A stretch of DNA of 64,000 bases from Streptomyces tuirus (GTDB lineage Bacteria > Actinomycetota > Actinomycetes > Streptomycetales > Streptomycetaceae), in assembly GCA_018195615.1 (NCBI GenBank), contig JAGTPG010000001.1, positions 1,798,001 through 1,862,000 on the forward strand, read 5' to 3'. Below are positions 8,860 through 17,526 of this stretch, in pieces (within the stretch, counting starts at the first letter, position 1; every line of letters begins with the position of its first letter). The notes under the pieces were generated by a model that was not told the DNA's origin, did not search any database, and saw only the letters and a program-made list of their open reading frames with translations. The translations under genes were made by a program, and so were the position numbers.

Positions 8860-9921
8860 TCAGCCCGTGGCCTTCTTCGCGAACTCCGTCGTGTAGGTCT
8901 GGGCGAGGTCGACCTTGGCGTTCTTGATGTTGGGGTTGAACGCCTTGAGCACCTTCTCCACCGTCTCGGGGCCGTCCGCGGGCATCACGCCGTCCTTCGT
9001 GAACATCGGCAGTGTGCTCTTGATCGCCTGTGCGTAGAGCGCCTTGTCGCCCTGTGAGTAGTCGGCCGGCATCTTGTCGGCGATCTGGGACGCGCTGTGT
9101 GTGGACATCCATGTGAGCGTCTTGACGAATGCATTGACCAGCTTCTGGACCGTGCTCTTGTGGCTGTTCACCCAGTCCGTCTGCATGTACAGACTTGACG
9201 ACGGATACGGACCACCGAGCGCCTCCTGGGACCCCTGCGGCGTCCGCATGTCGAGGAGGATCTTCCCCGCCTTCTTGTCCAGGACCTGGGCGACGGTCGG
9301 GTCGGTCGTCATGCCGGCGTCGATCGAGCCCTTCTGGAGCGCCGAGATGAACGTCGGGCCGGCACCGACGGCGACGGGCGTGAAGTCGCTGACGCTCACG
9401 CCGTTCTTGACGGCGAGGTACTTGGTGAGGAAGTCGGTCGAGGAACCGAGGCCGGTGATGCCGAGCTTCTTGCCCTTGAAGTCCTTGGGCGAGGTGACGT
9501 CGCCCGCCGCCTTTTCGGCAACCACCTCCACCTCACCTGGGGCGCGGGAGAACTGCACGACCGACTCGACGTGCTTGCCCTTGGTCTGGAGGTCGAGGGT
9601 GTGGTCGTAGAAGCCGACGGCCCCCTGGACCTGCCCGGAGACGAGCGCGGTCTCGGCCTGGACACCGGCGGGCTCCGTCAGCAACTGCACGTCGAGCCCC
9701 TCGGCGTCGAAGTAGCCGAGCCGCTGGGTGAGCATCGCGGGCAGGTAGATGACCTTGTCCAGGCCGCCGACCATGATCTTGACCTTCTCGCCCTTGCCGT
9801 CGCCCGTGCTGCCGGAGCCGGTCGACGCCGTACTGGCGGCGTCGTTGGCACAGGCGGTGAGCGAGGAGAGGGCGAGCAGGCCGGCGGCGGCCAGGGCGGC
9901 GTATCGGGCGTTCTTGCGCAT
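8860..9921 (-). CDS. ABC transporter substrate-binding lipoprotein (SsuA/ThiY/NMT1-like)
   Basis: 353 aa with a lipoprotein signal peptide: basic start MRKNARYA, hydrophobic core, lipobox LTAC with the modified Cys near residue 25. The mature part is a periplasmic-binding-protein type II fold of the SsuA/ThiY/NMT1 group (GGLDKVIYLPAMLTQRLGYF, then DVQLLTEPAG, GKKLGITGLGSSTDFL). It is the last gene of the operon order ATPase, permease, binding protein on the minus strand, with an internal gap of 67 bases to the permease. Such systems import sulfonates, nitrate-like anions, thiamine precursors or aromatic acids; the substrate is not decidable here. Confidence 0.85.
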   Translation of the reverse strand: MRKNARYAALAAAGLLALSSLTACANDAASTASTGSGSTGDGKGEKVKIMVGGLDKVIYLPAMLTQRLGYFDAEGLDVQLLTEPAGVQAETALVSGQVQGAVGFYDHTLDLQTKGKHVESVVQFSRAPGEVEVVAEKAAGDVTSPKDFKGKKLGITGLGSSTDFLTKYLAVKNGVSVSDFTPVAVGAGPTFISALQKGSIDAGMTTDPTVAQVLDKKAGKILLDMRTPQGSQEALGGPYPSSSLYMQTDWVNSHKSTVQKLVNAFVKTLTWMSTHSASQIADKMPADYSQGDKALYAQAIKSTLPMFTKDGVMPADGPETVEKVLKAFNPNIKNAKVDLAQTYTTEFAKKATG

Positions 9922-9988
9922 GGCGGTTCACGTCCTTGTGAAAGCGGAGGAAGACAGAAGGAGAAGAAGGGGACGTACGGGTCGGGTG

Positions 9989-10852
9989 TCAGTGCTCGGA
10001 ATCCGCCGGCTTCCAGCGGAAGATGCGGCGCTCGGCGAAGGTGAGCAACCCCTCGGCGAGGAGCGCGACGACCGCGAGGATGACCATCGCCGCGTACACC
10101 CCGGCCGCGTTGAAGGTGCCCTGGGACTGCGCGACGAGCAGGCCGATGCCCTTGGTGGCGCCGATGTACTCGCCGACGATCGCGCCGATGAGGGCGAAGC
10201 CGAAGCTCACGTGGAGGCTGGTGAAGATCCAGGAAGTGGCGGACGGGATGACCACCTGAAGGGTCACCCTGCGGTCACTCGCGCCCAGCATGCGGGCGTT
10301 GGAGACGAGGTTGCGGTCGACCTCGCGGGCGCCCTGGAAGGCGTTGAAGAACACCGGGAAGAAGACCAGGACGACAGCCGACGCGACCTTGGAGGCCGGA
10401 CCGAGCCCGAACCAGATCACGAAGATCGGGGCGAGGACGATCCGGGGAATCGAGTTGAGCACCTTGATGTATGGACCAAGTACATCGGCGAGCAAGGTGA
10501 TCCGCCCCAGCGCAATGCCGAGAACGACGCCGGTGACCACACCGAGGACCCAGCCCAGCAGCGCCTCGTAGAGCGTGTACCAGATCTGCTCGCCCAGGGA
10601 ACCCAGCGCGGTCCCGTGCGTCACCCAGGTGTAGATCTGATCCCAGATCTGCGAGGGCATGGAGAAGTTGAACGGATCGATGACCTTGGCCCGGGACAGC
10701 ACCTCCCAGAGGCCGAGGCAACCGACCAACAGCAGCGCCCGGGCGACGTTGATGAGGACCTTCCGCCTGCGCGCCGCGCGGGCCCGCGAGTGGGCACGGT
10801 CCGGAGCCTTGGCCGCCTCCGCGACCGGTGCGCTGAGCAGCTCAGGCGACAT
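9989..10852 (-). CDS. ABC transporter permease (SsuC/TauC-like)
   Basis: 287-aa inner-membrane permease of the BPD_transp_1 family with about six membrane segments. The EAA-like loop is visible around NAFQGAREVDRNLVSNARMLGASDR, and GEYIGATKGIGLLV matches SsuC/TauC. Start ATG 10852 is used because an in-frame extension to 10891 would lie mostly inside the ATPase gene; it overlaps the ATPase end by 11 bases, a sign of coupled translation. It works with the adjacent ATPase and binding protein. Confidence 0.85.
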   Translation of the reverse strand: MSPELLSAPVAEAAKAPDRAHSRARAARRRKVLINVARALLLVGCLGLWEVLSRAKVIDPFNFSMPSQIWDQIYTWVTHGTALGSLGEQIWYTLYEALLGWVLGVVTGVVLGIALGRITLLADVLGPYIKVLNSIPRIVLAPIFVIWFGLGPASKVASAVVLVFFPVFFNAFQGAREVDRNLVSNARMLGASDRRVTLQVVIPSATSWIFTSLHVSFGFALIGAIVGEYIGATKGIGLLVAQSQGTFNAAGVYAAMVILAVVALLAEGLLTFAERRIFRWKPADSEH

Positions 10853-11657
10853 GGGCGGCACTCCTCTCGCGGGTGATGCGCACCTCTTCACCGAGGGACT
10901 CCCAGATCTCGCGGTAGATCTCGATGAACCGCGGCTCCAGGCGCACCGCCTCGACCTTGCGCGGCCGCGGCAGGTCGATGGTGAAGACCTCCTTGACGGT
11001 GGCGGGGCCGGCGGTCATGACGACGACCTTGTCGGCCAGGGCGATGGACTCCTCCAGGTCATGGGTGACGAAGACGACCGAGGAGTGCGTGCCCGCCCAC
11101 AGTTCGAGCAGCTCGTCCGACATCAGCGCCCTGGTCTGCACGTCGAGTGCCGAGAACGGCTCGTCCATGAGCAGGATCTCGGGGTCGTTGACGAAGGTCG
11201 CGGCGAGCGCGACGCGTTTGCGCTGGCCGCCGGAGAGTTGGTGCGGATAGCGGTCCTCGAAGGCCTCGAGCCCGACCCGGGCCAGCCAGTCGCGCGCCTT
11301 CCGCTTCGCCTCCGCCTTGGGCACGCCACGGAAGCGCGGGCCCGCCATCACATTGGACAGCACCGTACGCCAGGGGAAGGTGGCGTCCTGCTGGAAGACG
11401 AAACCGACCTTGTCACCGACGCCGCGCACCGGCTCCCCGGCGACCAGCACCTCGCCCTCGGTGGGCTCCTCCAGGCCGCTGACCAGGGTCAACGTGGTCG
11501 ACTTGCCGCAGCCCGTGGGGCCGACGACCGCGACGAACTCCCCACGGCCGACCGTGAGATCCAGGTCCCGGACGGCCGTGTGCAGGCCCCCCGACGGGGT
11601 CCTGAACGTCTTGCTCGCGCCCCACAGCTCAATGGCGGGGCTGGTGTCTGCGCTCAT
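10842..11657 (-). CDS. ABC transporter ATP-binding protein (SsuB/TauB-like)
   Basis: 271-aa nucleotide-binding subunit. Walker A GPTGCGKSTT, Q-loop VFQQDATFPW, signature LSGGQRKRVALA, Walker B ILLMDEPFSALD and the switch His in VFVTHDLEE are all present. Start ATG 11657 (SADTSPAIELWG) is most likely, though no strong ribosome site precedes it and upstream in-frame starts exist. It is first in the ABC operon and divergent from the orphan CitB-type regulator at 11819, with an inverted repeat in the shared gap. Confidence 0.87.
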   Translation of the reverse strand: MSADTSPAIELWGASKTFRTPSGGLHTAVRDLDLTVGRGEFVAVVGPTGCGKSTTLTLVSGLEEPTEGEVLVAGEPVRGVGDKVGFVFQQDATFPWRTVLSNVMAGPRFRGVPKAEAKRKARDWLARVGLEAFEDRYPHQLSGGQRKRVALAATFVNDPEILLMDEPFSALDVQTRALMSDELLELWAGTHSSVVFVTHDLEESIALADKVVVMTAGPATVKEVFTIDLPRPRKVEAVRLEPRFIEIYREIWESLGEEVRITRERSAAHVA

Positions 11658-11702
11658 GGCCGGGGACGGTAGATCCGGCTCACGATGCGGCATCAGCCTT
11701 GT

Positions 11703-11744
11703 GAGCACATACCGTTCTTTTGCTCGCAAGAGCCTGTTGTGCTC
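11703..11744. promoter_or_regulatory. Inverted repeat in the ABC operon / regulator divergent region
   Basis: Arms GAGCACA (11703-11709) and TGTGCTC (11738-11744), separated by 28 bases, in a 161-base AT-richer gap between the ABC operon and the response regulator. It is a reasonable binding site for that regulator, but this is inferred from position only. Confidence 0.35.
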
Positions 11745-11818
11745 GTTTTGCGCGGGATACAAAAACGTAGCCGAAACAAGGGCTTGCCGCCCGCGTGGCC
11801 TTGACGGAAGGAGGCCCG

Positions 11819-12514
11819 ATGATTGACGTCCTGGTCGTGGACGACGACTTCCGTGTCGCCGAGATCAACGCCAAGTACGTGGGAAGGGTCCCCGGCTTCC
11901 GGGTGGCGGCCCGCGCGCACAACGCTGCCCAGGCTCTGGCGACGGTGCAGCGCGGAGGGATCGATCTGGTCCTGCTGGACCACTATCTCCCCGACGGGAC
12001 AGGCCTCGAACTCGTCCATCGTATGCGGGAACAAGGCCACGGCACCGACGTCATCATGATCACCGCTGACGGCGACGTGGCGACCATCCAGGCTGCCATG
12101 CGCCTGGGCGTCCTGCACTACCTGGTCAAACCGTTCACCTTCGCCGCGCTGCACACCCGCTTGGAGTCCTACGCCGCTCTGCGCCGCACCGTCGAGAGGG
12201 TCGGCGGCGGCCGCGGCGTGGCCGTCCAGGAACAGGTCGACCGGATCTTCAGCGCCCTGCGCACGACCCCGGTCCTCGCGTCGCCTGGGCTGCCGAGCGG
12301 CCACTCGGAGCCGACGACGGAGCTGATCTGCCGCGTCCTGCACCGCGCCGACCACCCGCTCTCCGCCCACGAGGTCGCCGCCGAGACCGGACTGAGCCGC
12401 TCCACCGCCCAGCGCTACCTGCGCCGCCTGGAGCAGTCCGGCCGCCTGCGCCTCTCCCTCAAGTACGGCGACACGGGTCGGCCCGAGCACCGTTACGCAT
12501 GGGTGGCGCCGTAG
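11819..12514 (+). CDS. Orphan CitB/DcuR-type response regulator
   Basis: 231 aa, intact, and closely similar to the regulator at 8030. Receiver: VLVVDDDFRVAEIN, phospho-Asp in LVLLDHYLPDGTGLEL, MITADGDV, and Lys in YLVKPFTF. C-terminal helix-turn-helix: SAHEVAAETGLSRSTAQRYL followed by SLKYGDTGRPEHRYAW. ATG 11819 lies behind AAGGAGG. No kinase gene is adjacent. It is divergent from the ABC transporter and convergent with a sodium symporter, so those are plausible targets. It may be phosphorylated by the kinase at 6.4 kb or by another kinase elsewhere. Confidence 0.88.
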   Translation: MIDVLVVDDDFRVAEINAKYVGRVPGFRVAARAHNAAQALATVQRGGIDLVLLDHYLPDGTGLELVHRMREQGHGTDVIMITADGDVATIQAAMRLGVLHYLVKPFTFAALHTRLESYAALRRTVERVGGGRGVAVQEQVDRIFSALRTTPVLASPGLPSGHSEPTTELICRVLHRADHPLSAHEVAAETGLSRSTAQRYLRRLEQSGRLRLSLKYGDTGRPEHRYAWVAP

Positions 12515-12539
12515 CCGTACGCCTCTGAAGGCACCGCCT

Positions 12540-14131
12540 CTACGCCGCTCCCGCCCCGGTCAGCGACCGCACCTCGGTCTCCGCGTGTCTGGCGTCGTCC
12601 GGGACCTCCGCCGAGGTGACCGTGCCCAGCCAGCCCGCGAGGAAGCCCAGCGGAATCGAGACGATGCCCGGGTTCTGCAGCGGGAAGTACTGGAGGTCGA
12701 TGTTCGGGAACAGCGAGTCGGGGCTTCCGGAGACCACCGGGGACAGCACCACGAGCACCAGGGCCGGGACCAGACCGCCATAGACGGCCCACACGGCACC
12801 CCGTGTGGTGAAGCCGCGCCAGAACAGGGAGTAGAGCAGCACCGGCAGGTTCGCCGATGCGGCGACGGCGAAGGCGAGGCCCACCAGGAACGCCACGTTG
12901 AGATCCCGCGCCAGCAGGCTGAGGGCGATCGCCACCACACCGACCCCGACGGCCGCAACACGGGCCACCGCCACCTCGCTGCGAGGCTTGCCGCCCCGGC
13001 GCCGCAGGGACGCGTACAGGTCGTGGGCCACGGACGCCGAGGACGCGAGCGTGATCCCGGCGACCACGGCGAGGATCGTGGCGAAGGCGACCGCGGCGAC
13101 GATCGCGAAAAGCACCGTTCCCCCCGTGGAACCGGCACCGCCGCCCAGATCGAGCGCCAGCAGCGGAACCGCCGTGTTCCCCGCCGCGTTCGACGCGCGT
13201 ACCGCGTCCGGTCCCAGGATGGCGGCTGCGCCGAATCCGAGCACGATCGTCATCAGGTAGAAGCCGCCGATGAGCCCGACGGCCCAGACGACCGAGCGTC
13301 GTGCGGCGCGCGCCGTGGGCACGGTGTAGAAGCGGGACAGGATGTGCGGCAGCCCTGCCGTGCCCAGCACCAGGGCCAGTCCCAGACTGATGAAGTCGAA
13401 GCGGGCGGTCCAGTCCTCGCCGTACTTCAGGCCGGGCGCCAGAAAGGCCTCCCCGCGACCGCTGCGCTCGGCCGCCGTGAACAGCAGACGGTTCAGGTCG
13501 CCGTGGAAGCGCACCAGGACGAGCACCGTCAGCGCGATGGTGCCGCCCAGCAGCAGAACCGCCTTGACGATCTGGATCCACGTCGTCGCCCGCATTCCTC
13601 CCAGCGACACATAGATCACCATGAGCGCACCGACACCGATCACCGTCCAGGCCCGCGCCTCCTCACTCGTGCCCCGAGCAGCAACGCCACCAGGCTGCCC
13701 GCCCCGACCATCTGCGCCACCAGATAGAGCACGGAGACGGTGACCGAGGAGGTTCCCGCCGCGATCCGGACGGGCCGCTCCCGCATCCGCGCCGCCACGA
13801 CGTCCGCCAGCGTGAACCGGCCGCAGTTGCGGACCAGTTCGGCCACCAGGAACAGCACCACCAGCCAGGCCACGAGGAACCCGACGACATACAGCAGCCC
13901 GTCGTAGCCGAACAGCGCGATCAGCCCGGTGACCCCCAGGAAGGAGGCGGCCGACATGTAGTCGCCCGCGATGGCAAAACCATTCTCCATGGGCGAGAAG
14001 AGCCGCCCGCCCGCGTAGAACTCCTCCGCCGAACCGCGCCGGTGGCGGCTCACCCACGTCGTGATCGCCAATGTGACCGCGACGAACGCACTGAACAGCA
14101 GCAGCGCCAGCGTCTGATGTTCACCCGTCAC
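12540..14131 (-). CDS. Sodium:solute symporter, ActP/MctC-like (one frameshift)
   Basis: SSS-family transporter, about 530 aa and 13 membrane segments, probably taking up acetate, pyruvate or related monocarboxylates with Na+. Family signatures include EEFYAGGRLFSPMENGFAIAG, GDYMSAASFLG, GFVAWLVVLFLVAELVRN-type helices, IYVSLGGMRATTWIQ and LPHILSRFYTVPTA. One base is missing in 13672-13675, after LVALLLG. The start is GTG 14131, overlapping the DUF485 stop as GTGA. The DUF485-symporter pair matches the yjcH-actP arrangement, supporting acetate-type transport. Confidence 0.85.
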
Positions 14132-14688
14132 GAGCCACCGCCGTTCACGCCACGCGTCAGCTCCTGTGTGTCCCAGCGCAGTTCGAGCGCCGCCCGGTCC
14201 CTGCGCAACCGCGCGTGCCGCGCGTACGCCCAGGTGAGCAGGAACGTGGTCGCGAACTGCCCGAGCCCCGCCGCCATCGCCACGTTCACCGCTCCGGCCA
14301 CCGGACGCGCCATCAGCCCCGGAGCGGTCGTGGCCGCCACGACGTAGCCCAGGTACCAGGCGAAGAAGGCCACGAAGGCCGGCACCACGAACCTCCGGTA
14401 CCGCCGCCTCACCTCCTGGAAGGCCGCACTGCGCTGCACCTCCAGGTACACATCGCTCGCCGCGGCCCCGCTCTCGCCCTCCCCTCGTGGCGACGGAACC
14501 ACCGCCTGAGCGGGCTCCCCGGCATCGGTCGACTCGCCCCAGCCGGAGGCGAGGGCGTCGTACCAGGGATCGTCGTACCTGAGGTGCCCGGCGTCCTCGG
14601 CCGGCTCCGGGGCAGGACCGTCGAGTCGCTCGACCGATCTCTCGCGGCCGGCCCCGCTTCCGCGAGGGCGGCCCTTGCTTGGCTGCAT
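14128..14688 (-). CDS. DUF485 membrane protein, partner of the symporter
   Basis: 186 aa. The first ~85 residues are a polar, Pro/Glu/Gly-rich tail, longer than in the E. coli YjcH type. The DUF485 core follows (FQEVRRRYRRFVVPAFVAFF, GYVVAATTAPGLMARPV, TFLLTWAYARHA) with two membrane segments. Start ATG 14688 (or TTG two codons earlier) lacks a clear ribosome site. The stop overlaps the symporter GTG by four bases, so the two are translated together. Confidence 0.8.
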   Translation of the reverse strand: MQPSKGRPRGSGAGRERSVERLDGPAPEPAEDAGHLRYDDPWYDALASGWGESTDAGEPAQAVVPSPRGEGESGAAASDVYLEVQRSAAFQEVRRRYRRFVVPAFVAFFAWYLGYVVAATTAPGLMARPVAGAVNVAMAAGLGQFATTFLLTWAYARHARLRRDRAALELRWDTQELTRGVNGGGS

Positions 14689-14748
14689 GCCCAAGGATGG
14701 ACAGAACGGGAAGATCCCCGACTCTTCTTCCTCTCGCTCTTCACCCCA

Positions 14749-15440
14749 TCAGGTGACTCCACCCGCCGGTGGCCGCACCAGCCCCTTTCCGTACGCGTAA
14801 CGAACCGCCTGCGCACGGTCCTTGAGCCCCGTCTTGGTGAAGAGGTTGTTGATGTGGGTCTTCACCGTCGCCGTGGAGACATGCAGTCTGCGGGCGATCT
14901 CCTGGTTGTTGAGCCCGTCGGCGATGAGCACCAGCACCTCCGTCTCCCGCACGGTGAGCCCGTCCGGCGCCGCCGGGGGCGCGGCCGGTCTCACCTCGGC
15001 CTCGGCCAGACGCTCGAGCAGCCGCCTCTGAATGCTCGGCGAGAGGCCCGCGTCCCCGGACAGCACGCTGTGCACGGCACGCACGATCTCGTCTCCCCCG
15101 CGTCCTTCGTGAGGTATCCGCGCGCTCCGGCCGCCAGCGCCGGGAACAACGACTCGTCGTCGGCGTACGTCGTGAGCACCACGACCTGCGTCCCGGGATG
15201 CTCCGTACGAATCCTCCGGGTCGCCTCCACTCCGTCGCAGCGAGGCATGCGCAGGTCCATCAGCACCACGTCCGGGGCGACTTCGGCAACCAGTCGCACC
15301 GCCTCCTCGCCGTCCCCCGCGGCACCGACGACCTCGATCCCGGGCAGCAGACCGAGCAGCATCACAATGCCCTCCCGCACCACGGTCTGGTCGTCCGCGA
15401 CCACCACCCGAGCGGGCTTCCGCTCGGCCTCCTCCGTCAT
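14749..15440 (-). CDS. NarL/LuxR-type response regulator (one frameshift)
   Basis: 230 aa after correction. Receiver domain with ADDQTVVREGI, phospho-Asp in VVLMDLRMPRCDG, TTYADDES and Lys in GYLTKDAG; the C-terminal GerE helix-turn-helix reads LTVRETEVLVLIADGLNNQE and VSTATVKTHINNLFTKTG. One G is missing (C run 15095-15099 on the + strand), just after the TKDAG motif. ATG 15440 overlaps the kinase stop (ATGA). It is the output gene of the three-gene operon with a DesK/NarX-type kinase. Confidence 0.87.
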
Positions 15441-16588
15441 AGCGGCACCTTCAACGTCACCACGAACCCCTCCTCGCCCGGCCCGGCCTCGAGCGAACCG
15501 CCCAGCAACTCCGCCCGTTCCCGCATGCCCAGCAGACCGTACCCGGCTCCCGTCCCGCTCAACTCGCCCGGCGAACCGCCCGAGTCGCGCACGTCCAGGG
15601 TCACTTCGTGCGGCCGGTAGTCGAGGCACAGGCGAACTTTCGCGCCCGGGGCGTGCTTCCGGACGTTCGTCAGAGCCTCCTGGGCGGCTCTGCGCACGGC
15701 CTGCGAGGCCTCGGCCGGCAGCGCCCTGCGTTCACCCGTGATGGTGATCTCAGCGCCGTCGGCCGTACCCACCAGGTGGTTCAGGAAGTCCTCCAGCGGT
15801 GTCAGCTCCCCGCGCAGGGCGGAGAGCGCGTGCCGGGTCTCGGCGAGGCCGCCCCGCGCCATCTCGCGTGCCGCGACCACTCGTTCCAGTACCTGCTCCC
15901 GCTCCCCTCCGCGCTCGATCAGCAGGCGGGCCGCCTCCAGGTGCACGAGCTGCGCCGAGAGGCTGTGCGCCAGCACGTCGTGTATCTCGCGTGCTATGCG
16001 GGCCCGCTCGGCCAGCGCCGCCGTCTCCGCCTCGGCCGCGCGCGCCGCCCGCTCCTGGACGAGCAGTCGCTGTGCGCTGCCGCGGGCCTCGGCGTCGAGG
16101 CGCAGCGTGTATCCCGCCAGGGTGAGACCGATGCCGGTCACCACCGACGTCAGCACCTCCTCGTTGTTGACCGCCCCGAACGAACCGAGTGCCACGCCCG
16201 CGGCGGCGAGGGCGGCTGCCGGTGGCAGCCGCTCCAGTGCCGAGACGGCGCAACCGCACCACATGACCAGGGCCGCCGTCCTGAACCCTGACGTGTGGGC
16301 CGCGACGGCGACACCTTGGAGCAGGGCGAGCGACGCCAGCGACGGCCACAGCCGGTGTTGGAGCGTCGTCCGGAAGAACAGCCAGGCGAGCAGCGCCGCG
16401 ACGAGCACTCCTGCGGCGCCGGCCGCCGACTTCCAGCCGCCCACCGGGCTGTCGGCGAAAGCACCCCACAGCAGCAGGCCCAGGACCAGGGCCCGCACCG
16501 TCCAGGCCAGCAGGCACCGGGAGCGGGAGCGTCCTTCGCGGCTGAGGGCCTCCCGGGAGGGCCAGCGGGTCCAGGTGTTCTCCTTCAC
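15437..16588 (-). CDS. DesK/NarX-type sensor histidine kinase
   Basis: 383 aa, intact. The N-terminal half has about five or six membrane helices and no large outside loop, so it may sense membrane state or a hydrophobic signal. The HisKA_3 phosphoacceptor site is ERARIAREIHDVLAHSLSAQ. The ATPase domain shows RRAAQEALTNVRKHAPG (N-box), VRDSGG and GYGLLGMRERAELLGG. Start GTG 16588 overlaps the stop of the upstream membrane protein (GTGA), and its own stop overlaps the NarL regulator. This is a classic Streptomyces membrane-kinase pair of unknown signal. Confidence 0.88.
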   Translation of the reverse strand: MKENTWTRWPSREALSREGRSRSRCLLAWTVRALVLGLLLWGAFADSPVGGWKSAAGAAGVLVAALLAWLFFRTTLQHRLWPSLASLALLQGVAVAAHTSGFRTAALVMWCGCAVSALERLPPAAALAAAGVALGSFGAVNNEEVLTSVVTGIGLTLAGYTLRLDAEARGSAQRLLVQERAARAAEAETAALAERARIAREIHDVLAHSLSAQLVHLEAARLLIERGGEREQVLERVVAAREMARGGLAETRHALSALRGELTPLEDFLNHLVGTADGAEITITGERRALPAEASQAVRRAAQEALTNVRKHAPGAKVRLCLDYRPHEVTLDVRDSGGSPGELSGTGAGYGLLGMRERAELLGGSLEAGPGEEGFVVTLKVPL

Positions 16589-17109
16589 ACGCGCTCCTTC
16601 CCCGCAGGCCGCATCGTGCTGTCACGGTACGCCCCCTTCGTGCTGCCGGCAGGGCGCAGCAACTGCCCGCGCCGGGCCAGGATTCCGGCCCGGACGAGCA
16701 GCGTGCCGGCGAGTCCCAGCAGCAGGGCGGAGCTGTCCTGGTGGACGCCCACCGCGGCACCGAGCGCGAAGAGGCCGAGGCGCAGCCCGATACCGACGAC
16801 CCAGACGACGATGCTCGCCATGCCGCTCTTGCTCCACACGGTGCCGTCGGCCTCCACCCATATCCGGGTGGTCCAGGCCCAGCCGGCCCCGGTGGACAGG
16901 CCGACGAGCAGCTCGGCGCCGAGGAGGAGGGCCGAGGCCGTGTGGTGATGAGCATCGAGTATGCCGGGCTCGCGCAGGGCGACGACGGCCAGGATCAGGG
17001 GCAGGAGCCACCAGCGGCGTTCGCCGTCGACCCGGCTCGCGCGGAGCTGGCGGGCGATCACCAGGGCGGCGACAGCCGCGATCACCAACGCGTCGACGAG
17101 CCCGGACAT
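16585..17109 (-). CDS. Integral membrane protein, first gene of the kinase operon
   Basis: 174 aa, with about four or five hydrophobic segments (LVDALVIAAVAALVIARQL, WWLLPLILAVVALREPG, MASIVVWVVGIGLRLGLFAL). It looks like a CcdC/DUF1453-type membrane protein, but I am not certain of the family. ATG 17109 is preferred over ATG 17121 because GGAGG stands five bases before it. Translational coupling to the kinase suggests that it is an accessory or input component of that system. Confidence 0.7.
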   Translation of the reverse strand: MSGLVDALVIAAVAALVIARQLRASRVDGERRWWLLPLILAVVALREPGILDAHHHTASALLLGAELLVGLSTGAGWAWTTRIWVEADGTVWSKSGMASIVVWVVGIGLRLGLFALGAAVGVHQDSSALLLGLAGTLLVRAGILARRGQLLRPAGSTKGAYRDSTMRPAGKERV

Positions 17110-17526
17110 GGCAGCCTCCATGAGCGAGAAGGGAGACGCCGGCAGCGGGTGCCGCCGACGCCTTCGACGCTACGGAATTCGCCAGGTCACGGAATCGGAT
17201 CCCGGGTGGATCATGGGTGGATTCCCGACCGGTCCCCTCTCCACCCAGGGGTGGAGAGTTGGCGAGTTGACACCTGGCAGGGCCCGGCGGGGGGCGGTGC
17301 GGGCCGGGGTCGGTGCGTGCCGGGGTCGATGCGTGCCGTGCGGCGGTTCGATCAACCCCGGAGCGGGCGCGGTCAACCCGGTGCAGGCGCGGTCAACCCC
17401 GGAGCGATTGCGGTCAACCTGGGGCAGCCGCGGTCAGCTCTGGGGCGGGCTCGATCAGCCCCGAGCGCCCCGATCGGCCCGCCGACACCTTCACCCGGCC
17501 CTGCCCGGCCGGAGCCCGCCCAGCGG
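17110..17526. repeat. Intergenic region with degenerate ~20-bp tandem repeats
   Basis: From about 17345 to 17490 there are six or seven imperfect head-to-tail units of about 20 bases with the core GCGGTCAACCCCGGAGC. They begin GATCAACCCCGGAGCGGGC and decay towards GATCAGCCCCGAGCG. A second small repeat, GGGGTCGGTGCGTGCC, occurs near 17300-17340. No open frame here looks coding. The region lies downstream of parE and upstream of the membrane-protein/kinase operon, so it contains that operon's promoter and any parE terminator. Confidence 0.6.

Noticed and set aside
9749..10876. Long plus-strand frame opposite the ABC permease and binding protein
   Set aside because: Arg/Asp/Glu/His-rich shadow; the minus-strand operon has full family motifs.
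17345..17490. CRISPR array
   Set aside because: Units are contiguous and degenerate with no unique spacers, and no cas gene is near.
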